64,000 nt of DNA from Pterois miles (Eukaryota > Chordata > Actinopteri > Perciformes > Scorpaenidae), in the NCBI GenBank assembly GCA_947000775.1, contig CAMQGK010000052.1, forward strand, positions 34,004,001-34,068,000, written 5' to 3'. Shown piece after piece: positions 22,961 to 35,572 of the stretch (the first letter of the stretch is position 1; each line of letters begins with the position of its first letter). The notes below the pieces were generated by a model that saw only the letters and a list, made by a program, of their open reading frames with translations, was not told the DNA's origin and did not search any database. The position numbers were made by a program, and so were the translations under genes.

Positions 22961-24734
22961 TGCACAGGAACTGATTTTGTGGGATGTACACACTAATAGT
23001 ACAGGTATAGCTCAGAGTTAAATTATTTGTTGATAACCCCTAGAGGCTCACTAACTATACAATACAATGTACTGTGTATTATACAAATATATACACCTAT
23101 TTTGGCTCATTAGTATGTCATCATAGACTTATGTAATTGTGGCTAAAATGACAATGAACTTGACAACAGGAAGCTATGATCTTGTATGTAATTGTGTAAT
23201 ATGATTTTATGAATAAAACATTATGAACACATTGTAAACTGAAAAGCTTCTGCCCTCCCCTGAAATCAGTTCTTTCAAACTGAATATCAGTAAAGCTGGA
23301 CTCAGTAAAGAGAATATATATAATATAATGCAACCAAATGAAGATAATTCATTCATATAGTACATATGTAAGTGTGATGAAAATTAAATGAAATGTAAAA
23401 AAAAAAAAAAGATGGTTTTGATTGACAACCTGGTTGGATTTAAAGCATCAGAACAGGCATTTGAAATGCAGAGCTTCAACACTGCGGCCATTTAAGTTTA
23501 ATTAATTGTGGAAAATCAGCATCCTGATTGTTCGGCACCACCTCTTTAAAAAATAATTAGTGGCTAATTATTTCAATTGATGGTGTTAGCGATGTGGTGC
23601 ATTCTGAATGATTCGTAGGAGGCGGTCATTGAACTGGAGTAGCCATTACTCCCATTCTACAAAAGCGGTATAAATGTATTTCCTCTCAGTGTATCACACC
23701 AGGACCTGACATGAAGTAAGAGTCTATCTGTGTGTTTCCTACTACAGAGGAAGCGACTGTGCCAGCAGATGTGGATGACTTTACAGAGAACAAACAACCA
23801 GAGGACTCCAACTCCCAGAAAAGCTGAAGTCTTAATCACTCAACAGTAATATGCAGAAAATAAAACTGGACACGACATCAACCCAGCATCCTAGCGGAGC
23901 ATCCAGTTCCTTCCCCACCACAGAGGCACATTCATTTCCATTCAGTTCATTTCACTTCAGATGAATTCAATTCAGTTTGAATTTAATGTCACTGCATGAC
24001 ACCAGTAAAGAGCTAAAAGGGGGTACCTTTACTGTTGAGGTTACAGTGGAAACTATAGTCGATCAATAACAAAAGAAGAGTGCAAACAAGTGGAATAAGC
24101 AATAACATGTTACATACTAGGGCGAGGTTGCAGTGGTGTTTCATATTCTGCTATTAAATGTTGGTGTCAGTCCCTCAGAAGTCGAAGAGCTACAACTTTT
24201 TTCAAGATCCGCCGTTTTGCACCAAAGTTCAACAATCATTCAAGGAAAAATCCATTGCAGAAGAGCCAAAGATGTATTTCTACACCCACAGTGAGGCCAG
24301 CAGGCAAGAATGGCAAACAGCTGTAAGCCAAGTAAACTGTGCTTCTTATTTTTGGTCATCGGTTCATCTCTTATTGCTCTTTTTAAGAAGAAATTATTTT
24401 TGCAGCAGGGTGAAAAGGTGAAACAGCAGGAAATAAGACTACGGGTAAAATGAACCTAATGACTATGTCTGACATAGAAGCTGTTTTAGCTTATTTTAGC
24501 CCATTGCTTTGGATTTACTGTACATTTCAGTCTCAGCGCTCTCAGTAACATCATTTCCAGGAGCAGCTGCTTTCAACAAACAATCTCTGATAAACCAACA
24601 TGCTCCCACTCATAGCTCATCAAATCAACATCTGTCAGTGGCCCTATACACTTCACACTATGGCACTCTGTTAGTTTTGTACATTTCTGGGACGGTGTCA
24701 GCTTCCACTCGTTACACGCATTGTGTCTTTTCAA

Positions 24735-25275
24735 AAAATTCATTTCCAACACGTTTACTTAGTTTTACTTGTGCAGCAAAAGTACTTGGTTAGATTTAGG
24801 CAACAAAACTAATTGGTTAGGTTTCGACAACATTAGTTGGTTGGTTACTTGGTATGTTTGAGCTCTTTTTGATATCTGGTGACTACGGCTCCAGCTCACC
24901 TTGCAAGAAAACACTGCTCAACCAAGCACTGTTGTTGGGGAGCAGGTTGGACTTGTAGTCTATCTTCATGCAATTCAAGTTGCAGAATTGTTGAGTGTGC
25001 AGATGGTGTCATGAGCACTGACAACTTCTTGGTCTGGTTTAGGAAAAGCTTCTTGAACATGTGTTAGAGTTGGACTATGTTACATAAGAGGCATTAAAAA
25101 AGATAAAAGTAAATAAAAGTACATGGGTCTTTCTCGCTCATCATACAGAGCTGGTTGCTCTGCCTCTCTACTAATCACCCAGATAGGTTGACATTGGAGT
25201 TAGATGAAAGCCTGGTGCATCCCATGCAGATGCTGAAGGGCGCCTCGGTGTGTCAGTATCAGACGTCGCAGGGCA
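24735..25275 (+). repeat. R1 repeat copy with downstream block
   Basis: Forward copy: GTTAGATTTAGGCAACAAAA, TGGTTAGGTTTCGACAACAT, then GGTCTGGTTTAGGAAAAGC. It is followed by the distal block with GGTGCATCCCATGCAGATGC, TGAAGGGCGCCTCGGTGTGT and CAGTATCAGACGTCG, which also follows the core at 6185. Confidence 0.7.
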
Positions 25276-26749
25276 CGCAGACAAAGTTAACAACTAGCTA
25301 ATGAATAAGGTGAATATCTAGCAGCTGAAGAGTCAAATGTGTGTGTCTCAGGAGACTAAACCAGAGTTGAAAAGACTTACATTCAGTAACTGGACACAAA
25401 CACGACTCCAGTAATGTGGCTGTTTACAGATATTTTTGACAATTTTAAGTTATGACCCAGTGATATGATGGTCGCTATGCATCTGTCATCTTGTTTTAAT
25501 GTCTTTCTGCTCCCCTTGTGGCAAGTTATTGCAGCTTTAAACATCAATTATGAAATTCCCATCACGAATAGAAACATCTCTTCACCAAAACTGGGCAGCA
25601 TTCAACTCAGATCAGGAGGAGGGTTGCAAAGCCATGTTGGGTCAATTCCCATTGTCACTATTTTGGTCTCAGTTATGACAAAACTAGTAATTTAAATTCA
25701 ATAAATAATAATAAATACTCTAAATTTACAGAAATCAGATACACAAAGATACATGCAAGCCTGTCAGCTAGCCTTGTCACCATTTATCTTCTGTGTCAAA
25801 TTGCCTCACTACACAACACCCCAGGGTTGCCTGACCCTTTCTCATCCACTCCAACTCTTGAAAAAGATCCAATTCAACTGGCGAGGTAGGTGGGGTAGTA
25901 TTTCAAATAAAAGGAGTGAAACTACACTGCTACGTGTCACCAATACCCACCTCCTAAAAGCTGGTGTGAGTGGCATTGTACAAAGAGGGGAAGAAGAGAA
26001 CAGTAAACACAGTCATTGTTATTCTACTGGTTGCGTTGCTTCCTCTGCCTCCCTGCTGTGTGCTCTGCTGATACCTTCCTAATAGCCATCATCACAGGGA
26101 CGAGGCTTCACGCCGCCACAAACAAATTTCAGCTGTGGGCTCTTTTCTTCTCTATCAGTATTCAAGGAGCAACATAAACTAGCTAATAGGGCATGACAGG
26201 AGTGACACCAGAAACCACGCAGCCCATGTTTTATCACCATCAAGTCTTCAATCATTAATTACAAAGCACTATGTCAGATAGGAGAGCGGCTGCAATGGAA
26301 ATTCACACATTATCGAGCAAAACATTTAGCTGACAGCTAAGAGAGGGAGGGAAGTGGCCAATTTCACCTGCATGAGTGATCACTAATTCATTTCCATGTA
26401 GCCTTTTAACGGTCTATTCATCCATTCATCTAATGTTTACTGCTTACTAAATATCTGTCCTTGGGTTGGGATAAACACAAGTTCCACTCTGAGGTGTTTT
26501 TGTGGACTCTATCAATAATTGCATAGAGCTGTATGCGGAAGGTTGTATGAAGACAGCAGTTAGCCATACAAGTTAAGACTAAAGATGTAATTATTTGGTA
26601 CAGTAACAAGGAAACTGGAACAAGGAAAATTATAGACATGGCTGTCAAACTAGTCATCCCAACAGCAATTCAACCATTATTTAAATTGTTGTATTAGCAG
26701 CACATTAGCTCCAGACAGCTAGAATAGAGGCGACGGTGACAGTTGTTGG

Positions 26750-27115
26750 CAGAGCTGCAACTTTTAATCAATTTGTTCTAAACTATTGAATGAATTGCCA
26801 ACTATTTTGACAATTACTCAGTTTCAGTATATATATTTTAAGAAAAATAAGTCAAAATTATCTAAATCCAGCTTCTTAAATGTAAATATTTCTTTCCTCC
26901 TCTATGGCAATAAACTGAATATCTTTGAGTTGTGGACAAAATAAAACATTTCAGGACGTCATCTTGGGCTTTGAGAAACACTAATTGACATTTGTTTCAC
27001 AATTTTTTGACATTTTATAAATCAATTATAACAATAATAACAATTATTTGATTAATCGAGAAAATAATCAGCAGGTTAATCAAAAATGAAAATAATGGTT
27101 AGTTGCAGCTGTTGG
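26750..27115. mobile_element. hAT-like non-autonomous element
   Basis: The left end AGAGCTGCAACTTTTAATCA and the right end GGTTAGTTGCAGCTGT form short inverted termini around an AT-rich body. Internal landmarks include ACTATTTTGACAATTACTCA, GGCAATAAACTGAATATCTT, TGAGTTGTGGACAAAATAAA and GACGTCATCTTGGGCTTTGA. This is a very common teleost repeat type. There is no reading frame. A target duplication could not be fixed. Confidence 0.75.
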
Positions 27116-27681
27116 CTTAGAAATTAATTTGTGTCAAAACTTGGAAAGAATTGTGAGTAGTAAATCTGCCACTTGTATCAGTATAAACTGCATATACGCC
27201 GTTGCAGAATGGTTTTAACTATTGTTGTTCTACATTATGTCTTATTCTTGATCTTCCATTGGTTTCTGAATATGTCTTACACATCACCTGACCAGACTTG
27301 AAAAGGTCTCCAGCACCTCCAAACCCAATAAAAACGGCACCACAATGAGCAGAAATGCCATGCTAACCTCTGAGGCCTCATCTTTTTCTGCAAACTGTTG
27401 CGCCATCATCATGTTTTGTGGCCTTTTCTCCTGAGAGATTAGTGACAGAAAAATCTGAAGAAAATGTCAGCAACCTCTGAGGTCTCACTTGTACCTTCTA
27501 AACTTTCTATTAAATCATAGAGGGAAACTTCAGAGAGAAAATTATTAAACCCAAGAGGCAAGGGATGTCAGGTATTTAACACGTGGTTGCCATCCAGCCT
27601 CCAAATGCTTTGCATTGTCTGTTTGAAACTCCCTGGTAGGAATTTTCCGAATAAATCCCACAGTGGTGAATCTTTCCCAAG

Positions 27682-28109
27682 TAGGGCTGGGCGTATCGAT
27701 CTAAATATTGATAGCATCGATACCAAAGTGCGTGTCGGTATCGGATCGATATTAACGTGATGTGATCAATACTTTTGTTGCAGTTTCTCATCTATACGTC
27801 CAGCAAATTACTCAGATTTCCTCACAGAGTTTATTTAAAGTATCTTCTGTTTTGTTTTTTTATTGCATAATTTTATTATTTTATACTGTTACTTGTTTTA
27901 TATTGTAGTTAGTTGATAAAAAATAAGCTGTTTGCCAAAAATGGTTGCCCCATGTTTTATCATTATCATAATCAACCAACTAAAGGCAAAATCACAAAAT
28001 CACTCAATAATCATGACATTTCGAGTAAAAAGTATTGGTATTGGCTATACTAGCTCTGTATTTACTTGATATCAGATTGATACCAAACTCCCAGTATCAC
28101 CCACCCCTA
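27682..28109. mobile_element. hAT-like non-autonomous element with 8-bp target duplication
   Basis: A 428-bp element that starts TAGGGCTGGGCGTAT and ends GTATCACCCACCCCTA, near-perfect inverted repeats. It is flanked by TTCCCAAG (27674-27681) and TTCCCAGG (28110-28117), an 8-bp duplication with one mismatch, as expected for hAT transposition. Internal sequence is rich in ATCGAT-type motifs near the left end. No transposase is encoded. Confidence 0.85.
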
Positions 28110-28305
28110 TTCCCAGGAGTACAACCAAAATGCCAAATCAACAATTTACAATAAATATTTTAACTGATGACAAGAGAACTTATTGACAGAAAAAAATTAA
28201 CATGACGCCACAACACTGTACACATTATTTGTTGGTGTTAGCTACTGCTGGCTCTATTTCCAGAGTATTGTCCATAAAATGTGAGTTTTGCTTTCCTTTG
28301 TGAGT

Positions 28306-28356
28306 CAGGAATGGCATTAATATTTATATATACTGTAATAATTAATGCCATGCCTG
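28306..28356. other. Hairpin-forming inverted repeat
   Basis: Arms CAGGAATGGCATTAAT and ATTAATGCCATGCCTG are complementary over 16 bases with one mismatch, around an AT-rich loop of about 19 bases. It is not part of a repeat I recognise. Confidence 0.7.
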
Positions 28357-28709
28357 AGATGGGTCCAATGCCCAGTAGGAAGACATACAAAATGTAATAT
28401 GTATATTCTATTCACACTAATGGGATGGCAAAGTTGGTCATATTGTAATAATGTGATAGATTTAAATTAAATTGGCATTCATTATCCCCAGACTATGAAT
28501 TATAATGGCTTTGGTGTGATGACCCTGTGATTTTTAAATCAAGCCAGCAATGGGTAAATATAGCTATTCCAACACTTTGTTCCTTTCATTTTAGCAAATT
28601 TCAAGTAAATTTGGAAAATATTTTTCAATGTGACTGTGCCTGACTCATTACACAGACCATCTGAGAGGCTGTCCTGGCAAACTGTTTGGATAAAGGTAGG
28701 CACTTTCAA

Positions 28710-28870
28710 AAAATACTTGTCAGGTGATTGGATGAACCACCTGTCAATCAAAGGGATGGGTTTACATTGCAGTTAATGGAAAGCCCAGTGCATATCATAC
28801 CGCCACTCAAGGGTACCATGTGCAGTGGTATTGAACACCAAATGTGACAAAGCACCGGTATTCAGCACCA
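28710..28870 (+). repeat. R1 distal block only
   Basis: GGGTTTACATTGCAGTTAAT, GGAAAGCCCAGTGCATATCA and the later GCAGTGGTATTGAACACCAA match, with divergence, the block that follows the R1 core at 6185 and 25080. The core itself is not seen here. Confidence 0.55.
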
Positions 28871-31800
28871 TGGGACTGAGAACGAGCTGGTGGATCACAC
28901 CGAACCACACCCAGAGCTGCAGCAGCTCTTCACAGGACACTGACTGGTCTGTGGTCTGGCTTACGTATTACTTGCAGCCTGACAAGATGGATGTGAACCC
29001 GTGATTCTTGTGTGATCTCATGACATTGCAAGAATCTAGCTGCCGTGCAAGGTAACATAACATCCCTCAATATCTGACGATATCTGAAAGGAGAAAGACA
29101 CAGATCTGCACCACAAATCTTGCCATCATCTCCATTTGTTCAAATTCAAGGGTCGGACAGAAAAAACAAAATACATTACGAGGTAATTGTAGCATAGTTT
29201 ATTGTCCAACTACTAGTAAAGATTAAGGTCATTATTTACATTTGGTTAATTTACTCATTGCCCTTTAGTATTTGCCATCCTCCTCCCTTGCTGAGTTGAA
29301 GATTTTCAGTGCTGTTTCCCCTAAAGCGCTGATGTAACACTGCATTATTATGACACTATTACACAACAATAGAATAGAAAAAAACAGCAATGCTTAATTT
29401 ACTTCATTACCTAAGCTTTTTAAATGACAGCAACTGATGGCTCAAAATCAATGTCAGCCACAAAAGTTGTTGTGCTTCTGCAAGGCATTGTTACTTTCTT
29501 ATAACACTTTGCTCGGTTTCAGCTGCTTTCAGGTCTGTCGAGCCAAACAAAGACGAGGAGTGAACAAGGGGAGACTGAGGACTACTATTGGACTGCCTTT
29601 GTTTGGCGTGGGGGGAAAAGCTGGTATTACCAGCAGTGCAATGTATCTGATAAGAACAGAGCTGCCCATTCGTTCTCTGAGGAAGACCACCTTGGGTCAA
29701 TACTTCCCTTTTCTGTTTCCTCTCCAGAAAAAAAAGAAGCTTTTCTGTTCTTTTTCTCTCCCCCTTCCTGTTGTGTCAGATCACAGACAGATCCGCCTCG
29801 ACCCCCAGAGACACAATTACCTGTCTTTCTTATTCCACCTCACCCTCTGCTCCCCCTCCACCTCCAGTCACTTCACAGGCAAGTCGATCTGTGCTGGAGG
29901 CTCACAAATCCCCCGTTACCACCTCTAAGAACATGAGACTTCTGCATTCACTACTCCTGTTTCAGTTCAGTGAGAGGCCAGGCCAGAGGGAGATGAATAA
30001 GTCCTTTGACTGTCCATTCACAACTCATAACACTGGCTAAAAAGAGCAACATCATCACCACTCTTGAGCTGTGAGAAACACTATTAAAAACCAGGCATTT
30101 GTGTTTTAAAAGACTCAGCCCTGTTTTGATACAAATGCAAATGTCTATAGGCATCTGCTGTCAGAGCCAGACCTGAGCTTCAGGCAGAGGACCTCCAGGC
30201 GGAGGCCCCTGCAGCGCGGCACTCCAAACCCCCTCAAAGAGATGCTCAGCAAGGCCACAGCAGAGTCCGTTATCTCCCAAAAGGAGTCATTATCCAGAGT
30301 CCCGCTGAGAGGAAGAGAGCAGGATGAGGACAAGAGAGATGCCAGGATGCAATTCGTGGAGTCCTCTGCCTCCCGCGGTCTCAGACTTTCTGCTGATGGA
30401 TTGTGATGTGAACACTGGTCTTACAAAATGTTTAAATCAGCATCACAGGAAATCCAGATGTAGGCTCCTAAATCAAAGTAAAGATCAAATAAATGATGAA
30501 GACGGGGACACAAGTACATGGGATCCTGCAAACGGGCCTGTTCACACAGTACAAGAGCAACGAACAGCAGCTACAAGGCCTTTTAAAAAGGTGCTGCACT
30601 CTGTGTTTTTTAGAGCGCAGCGTTTCCAGAGAAAAGTTTCCTGAAAATGTCACATCAAGCACCTTTTTCTCAGCCTGTGAGTCATGACAAAGGAGAAGGT
30701 GGTTTCATTTTTGCTGAACAAAAATTACAAATTTAAAGAAATGAATCACTGTAAAATGTGAACATTTTAATTAACCTTACGTCTTCTATTCAAACACGTA
30801 TATTCAGCTTGATATTTATTAATTGTATTGCCATTTTTATTCAGTGACACAAATGTGGACTAACTGTGAGACAGCCATGAAGCCTGAACAGAAAGTTCAG
30901 CTTGATTGTTCTTCAGGTTGAATTGATCAATAGACAAAGAGTGGACTTATACATAAATAATTCACACAACTGTACGAAATGTTTTAGACAAAAATAAAAG
31001 TAAAGACAAAACGAAAAAAAAAATGGGAATGGGAGCAAATCCTGCTGCTAGAAGATCTTGTGGAAAGCCTGAAACCAGGAGAGAGAAGGCTCAGCAACAA
31101 CAACAACAAAAAAGAAAGAACACACTGAGAGGTACACACTAAGAAAACAGATATACACTAAGTTGTGTACATGCACAAATACAAAAAAAAGTACCTGAGG
31201 GTAAACTGTACAACTGTACACAGACACCTCCAGCTAAAAGCAGTCCTGCTATCAGCCGACTACAGAGACTCTTCCAAACAGCTTAAAGGATATAAATAAA
31301 AACTGTTGGCGGATACAACCAGGAAACATGCAGATATATGAATTTAAACTAATAAAACTCTTAAGTACATACAATAAGGCTGACCGGGCTGAACAAACGT
31401 AAAGCTGCAGAAGTTTATTTTTTGCTCCCAAGGCACTGAGGTATTTCAGGAAGGTGTGAGGAACTGTGGACTTTTTCTTGAATTGATTCTCCAATACATC
31501 AGCCTGGTACATATGCTGTACCTCGCAAAAAGACCCCTCTGGGCCATAGAAAACCAGGGATCCCATAGACTTCAATGCAATTTGATTCATGTTTGGACTG
31601 TAATTTTGTCAAGTCAATATCACCATTCATCCCTTGTTTAACAAACATTAGTTTTATACATGTCTTATAATAATCTTGCAATCCTGCCTGAACCTGAGCA
31701 TTCACGGTACCTTAATAAATTAAGCTTGATAGATGCCATGTCCTTTCAGTCTTTCTGCCTCCAACGCAATGGCTGAATGTTACTTATCTAGACACATATC

Positions 31801-32565
31801 CAGATTTGATTGAATCACCGTGTGATTAGTGTTGTGACAAGTGTTGTCTGAAAATAACCAACCTATTAAAAACCGACTGTTGATCTATACGCTACTCAAC
31901 AGCTTTTCAGCATTTTCTCTCCTGTGACAGTGACTTTCTTTCCATGAAGCCCCTCTATTATATATTTGTTAGGACATGGCTGAGGAACAAATCAGAGATC
32001 TTTTCTTTGGGGACACACACAATTCAAACCTCCTGCATTGTACTAGGATGATTGCAGAAGTTTCAGAGGTGACTCTCAAAACCTTGGCACATTAAACTGA
32101 AAAAGTCTGAGAGGCCAGACACCCAGGGTGAGTTAGAAAGTACATTTTCGGTATTTTTGGTGAACCGACCCTTAGGGAGGGGAGAAAAAAAAGCATTCTA
32201 AGCACCCTTGCACAGGATTTTGACTTGCCAATAAAAAAAAAAAAAGAAAACACGAAAACACATCACAGGATTTAAACATGGTGTGAGGGAGGTGCTGGAG
32301 GGTTCAGTGGTAATTTACAGTTGTGTTGGTTCTGCCTGCACTGGCTCCAGTCCAGACTCATATGAGCTGTTCAAATAAGCTCCTTATTATCATGTCAGAG
32401 GGAGAGAAAGGCCGGGGAATAACAGCACAGAAATATTGTACTTTGACCATTAAGTGCTGAGCCGTGGTGCTGCCAGCTCAAAAAGCAGCTTGTCCCATTC
32501 CAGCGCAATGTGAATGAAGTGAAATGAATCGATGCTTTCACTGCACAAGAGGAAGTTTATATACA

Positions 32566-32567
<2 letters not shown>

Positions 32568-32631
<64 letters not shown>
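32568..32631. repeat. (TA)n microsatellite
   Basis: About 64 bases of TA repeat in intron 1. Confidence 0.98.
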
Positions 32632-32635
<4 letters not shown>

Positions 32636-32719
32636 GGCAGGGCCCTGTTGTTGTGATAAAAGGCCACCACAAACGGTATGTCTTCATTAACATCATGATT
32701 TTTGAGCTGCAAATTAAGC

Positions 32720-33374
32720 TTTAAAAGGAATACTTCACCCACAAAATGAGCATTTGCATATCAGTTATCCACCATGTGTTGCCATGAATTCTCAAAGAAA
32801 ATCTTTTTTTTTTTTTTTTGTTCTCTCACATGCCTCCATAGTGAATGAAGAATTAATGGAGAACAGTCTTGATGAATTGAAGTAAATACAGGCCACGGTA
32901 AATCTTGCTATTCATGCGGTGTTTTAGAGGTCCAGTGTGTCGGATGGTGGTAGCTGTAAGGTAAGGTTACATCCAACCGAAGCCTCTCCCGTCTGTCAAG
33001 AGTGTTGGAGAACTATGGTGGCCAACATGAAGCTGCGAATGAATCTTCTATCACCAGTTGGACCAGAGACAGTGCCGAGTGTGAATGTACATGTGAAATG
33101 AGTGGTGAAGCAAGAGTGAGAGAGCAGTGGCGAGTGGAGCAAGTGACGTTATCGTCGTTATCAAATGAATGTTTTGATTAAGTTTTACTGTTGTACAGCT
33201 TCCATTTAATTCAATTCATCAAGGCTTTTCTTTTTTTATTATTATCAACATTAATCATTTGCCATGGAGGAATGTGAGAAAAACAAAGTTTTGTTTTCTT
33301 CAAGAATTCAAGGTAACGTGTGGGTGTGTATTTGATAAACAAAGGGTCCTTTTGTGGGTGAAGTGTTCCTTTCA
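32720..33374. mobile_element. R3 fold-back element with a nested R2 copy
   Basis: The left arm begins TTTAAAAGGAATACTTCACC and includes GAATTCTCAAAGAAAATC, TCTCACATGCCTCCAT and CTTGATGAATTGAAGT. The reverse complement of the right arm reads CTGAAAGGAACACTTCACCC, GAATTCTTGAAGAAAAC, TCTCACATTCCTCCAT and CTTGATGAATTGAATTAAA in the same order. Arms of roughly 160 bp are therefore inverted copies of each other, diverged by point changes and small indels. No coding capacity is seen. The centre (32927-33145) is a separate repeat, R2, in reverse. Confidence 0.8.
32927..33145 (-). repeat. R2 repeat copy nested inside R3
   Basis: AGAGGTCCAGTGTGTCGGAT is the R2 terminus. GTTGGAGAACTATGGTGGCC, ACATGAAGCTGCGAATG and GTGAAATGAGTGGTGAAGCA follow in the order expected for R2 read backwards. 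The far end is not intact. Confidence 0.7.
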
Positions 33375-34324
33375 GTCACCAGACAGGCAAACGCAGTGGC
33401 AGCCCTGCAGTCTCCTGTGTGAATGTCTCTCCGTCAGCAGAAATCAGACATCAGATGACGACCTCAGTGAGGCAAAATTCTGGTGCTTTTTTGACAATGG
33501 CTGTTAGATGGCACTGTGGTAGCGCTGCCACCATTTTGGACTGTAAATGCCAATGAGTCCATGTAAAAAGAGACATCTGTAAATCAGATTTTTTTTTTTT
33601 TTACAAGGTAAATTATCTTTCCAGTAAGAATGACTTAAATAGCCCTTATTTAAATCCTTATGTCCTAAAAGTTACAAAATTAACTGATAGCTGAATCCAG
33701 AGTTACTTTCCTCTGAATAATGAATGTTTGTGCAGCTGTAATAATGGTTATATTGGCTGTAATTCATTACGTTTTATCATCTTGTACTCATGGGCTGTAT
33801 GATGCCAGCCTGTACTGTGGTGGATGTATTAACGCCTCTGTTGCCAGACAACCAGCCATCGGTCAGTAGGTAGTAGGGCTAGTAGCATGACATAAACAGA
33901 AGTCTACTAACATGTAGAGCTAATGCACAGGGCACAACCTCTTGTACCTCCGTGGTCTGTGGTTTATTGAACATCTATTTTGGAGATCCTTGACACGATT
34001 GCTCTTAAAATCTGTGTGCTGTTTTTTTTTTTTTTATTTATTTATTTATTTTTTTTTCTAACATCCATTTAGAGTCTGTCCATAACTCACTTTAGGATTT
34101 TCTAGGCAGCAGCTGAGCAAAAAAGTTGAATAATCAAATAAGTAAATACTTATGATAGTGTGATATTTTTATGATATTTGTTTTGCTCAACACAGGCACT
34201 TGTACGGCGCTTTGTAGTCAGACGTTTCACTGGTGTCATTATGGTAGTCGACTCATAGCTTTGCTGCTGGGGTTGCAATGGGTTGTATAATTGACTACAG
34301 TGTGTTCTTTGACTGTAAATACAT

Positions 34325-34690
34325 GCTCACTGACCACTTTATTAGGTACACCTGTTTAACTGCTCATTAATGCAATTGTCTATTCAACCAATCATGTCAC
34401 TGAAACTCAGTGTATTTAGGCATGTAGACATGGTGAAGATGACGATGATGCTGAAGTTTAACCCAAGCATCAGAATGAAGAAGAAAGGTGATTGAAGTGA
34501 CTCTGAATGTGGCATGGCTGTTGGTGCTAGACCGGCAGAAATTTCTGATCTGCTGGGTGTTCAACCATCTCTAGGGTTTACAGAGAATGGTCCGAAAAAG
34601 AGAAAATATCCAGTGAGCGGCAGTTCCCAGGATGAAAATGCCTTGTTGATGACAGGGGTCAAAGGAGAATGGCCAGACTGTGAACAGATC
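34325..34690 (+). mobile_element. Second Tc1-like transposon fragment, different lineage
   Basis: Starts CTCACTGACCACTTTATTAG followed by GTACACCTG, the terminus of a common teleost Tc1-type family distinct from the one at 14945. A decayed transposase N terminus follows. GMAVGAR, a short gap, ISDLLG, then VYREWSEKEKISS-type codons are visible at the DNA level (TTTACAGAGAATGGTCCGAA, AAAGAGAAAATATCCAGTGA), but frame and stops are disrupted. Similarity ends soon after GGCCAGACTG. The catalytic domain and the right terminus are absent. Confidence 0.85.
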
Positions 34691-35485
34691 TATTGAACAG
34701 ATCTAAAGTCCGTACGGGAACGGCAGTCACTGTTTACTTATTTCAACACATTTTAAATTGTGGCGACGCTGTGCCTCATGATTAATTGCAATCTCCTCAA
34801 AATGACGCTGGAGTGAGCAAATATGTCTCAGTTAGTAAATATATTTCCTCCATAATCCCCAGAACACACTTCTGTAGCCAGTGGTTCTGATGAAAACTGT
34901 CCATAAACAGTTGCAACTGCACTTTCAGTCTCCACAGGGCAGCTTTGTGTCAGACAGTCATGCTCTCTCCAAACTGAGCTGCTGCTGCTACAGTGCGCTG
35001 CCTTAAAAGGATTACTCCAAGAATATATATTTTCATTATAAAATACTAACTCACTGTATGAAAAGCCTGAAGCCTGGTCCTTTGCAGAGGTCAAACAATT
35101 GTTGCTTTCTCGATACATTTCAATACTTTGGCCGAGCTTCAGACCTACGTGAGGATGATGTATTCTGTAACGATGGAGAAATTCAAAGTTTATGAATATA
35201 CTAAGTGAGCATATGGTCCATGGGTTAGAGTAGATTAAGCTGCAGGAGAGGTTTGAGAGGATTTAATGGTTGTTTGGATGCTTTTTGACACTTGTGTGCC
35301 CTGACTGAGTGTCGATGTTGGGATGCACTGTGAATCCAAGCTACTGCTGAAGTTTTCCTTGAAGAAGCAAGAAGAAACTGAAAATCCCTGGAACTGAAAT
35401 GCTCCAGGGCAAACAGCAGAAAAATAGTGAAAAGTGCAAACAAATACATCGTCAAATAAAAGTTATCTTTTCCTCCTCTTGGGAA

Positions 35486-35488
<3 letters not shown>

Positions 35489-35571
<83 letters not shown>
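35489..35571. repeat. Compound (TA)n(TG)n microsatellite
   Basis: About 34 bases of TA followed directly by about 49 bases of TG in intron 1. Confidence 0.98.

Positions 35572-35572
<1 letters not shown>

Noticed and set aside
29437..29928. 163-aa plus-strand open frame
   Set aside because: No recognisable family. Composition drifts through a poly-A stretch (KKKK) and there is no splice or start support.
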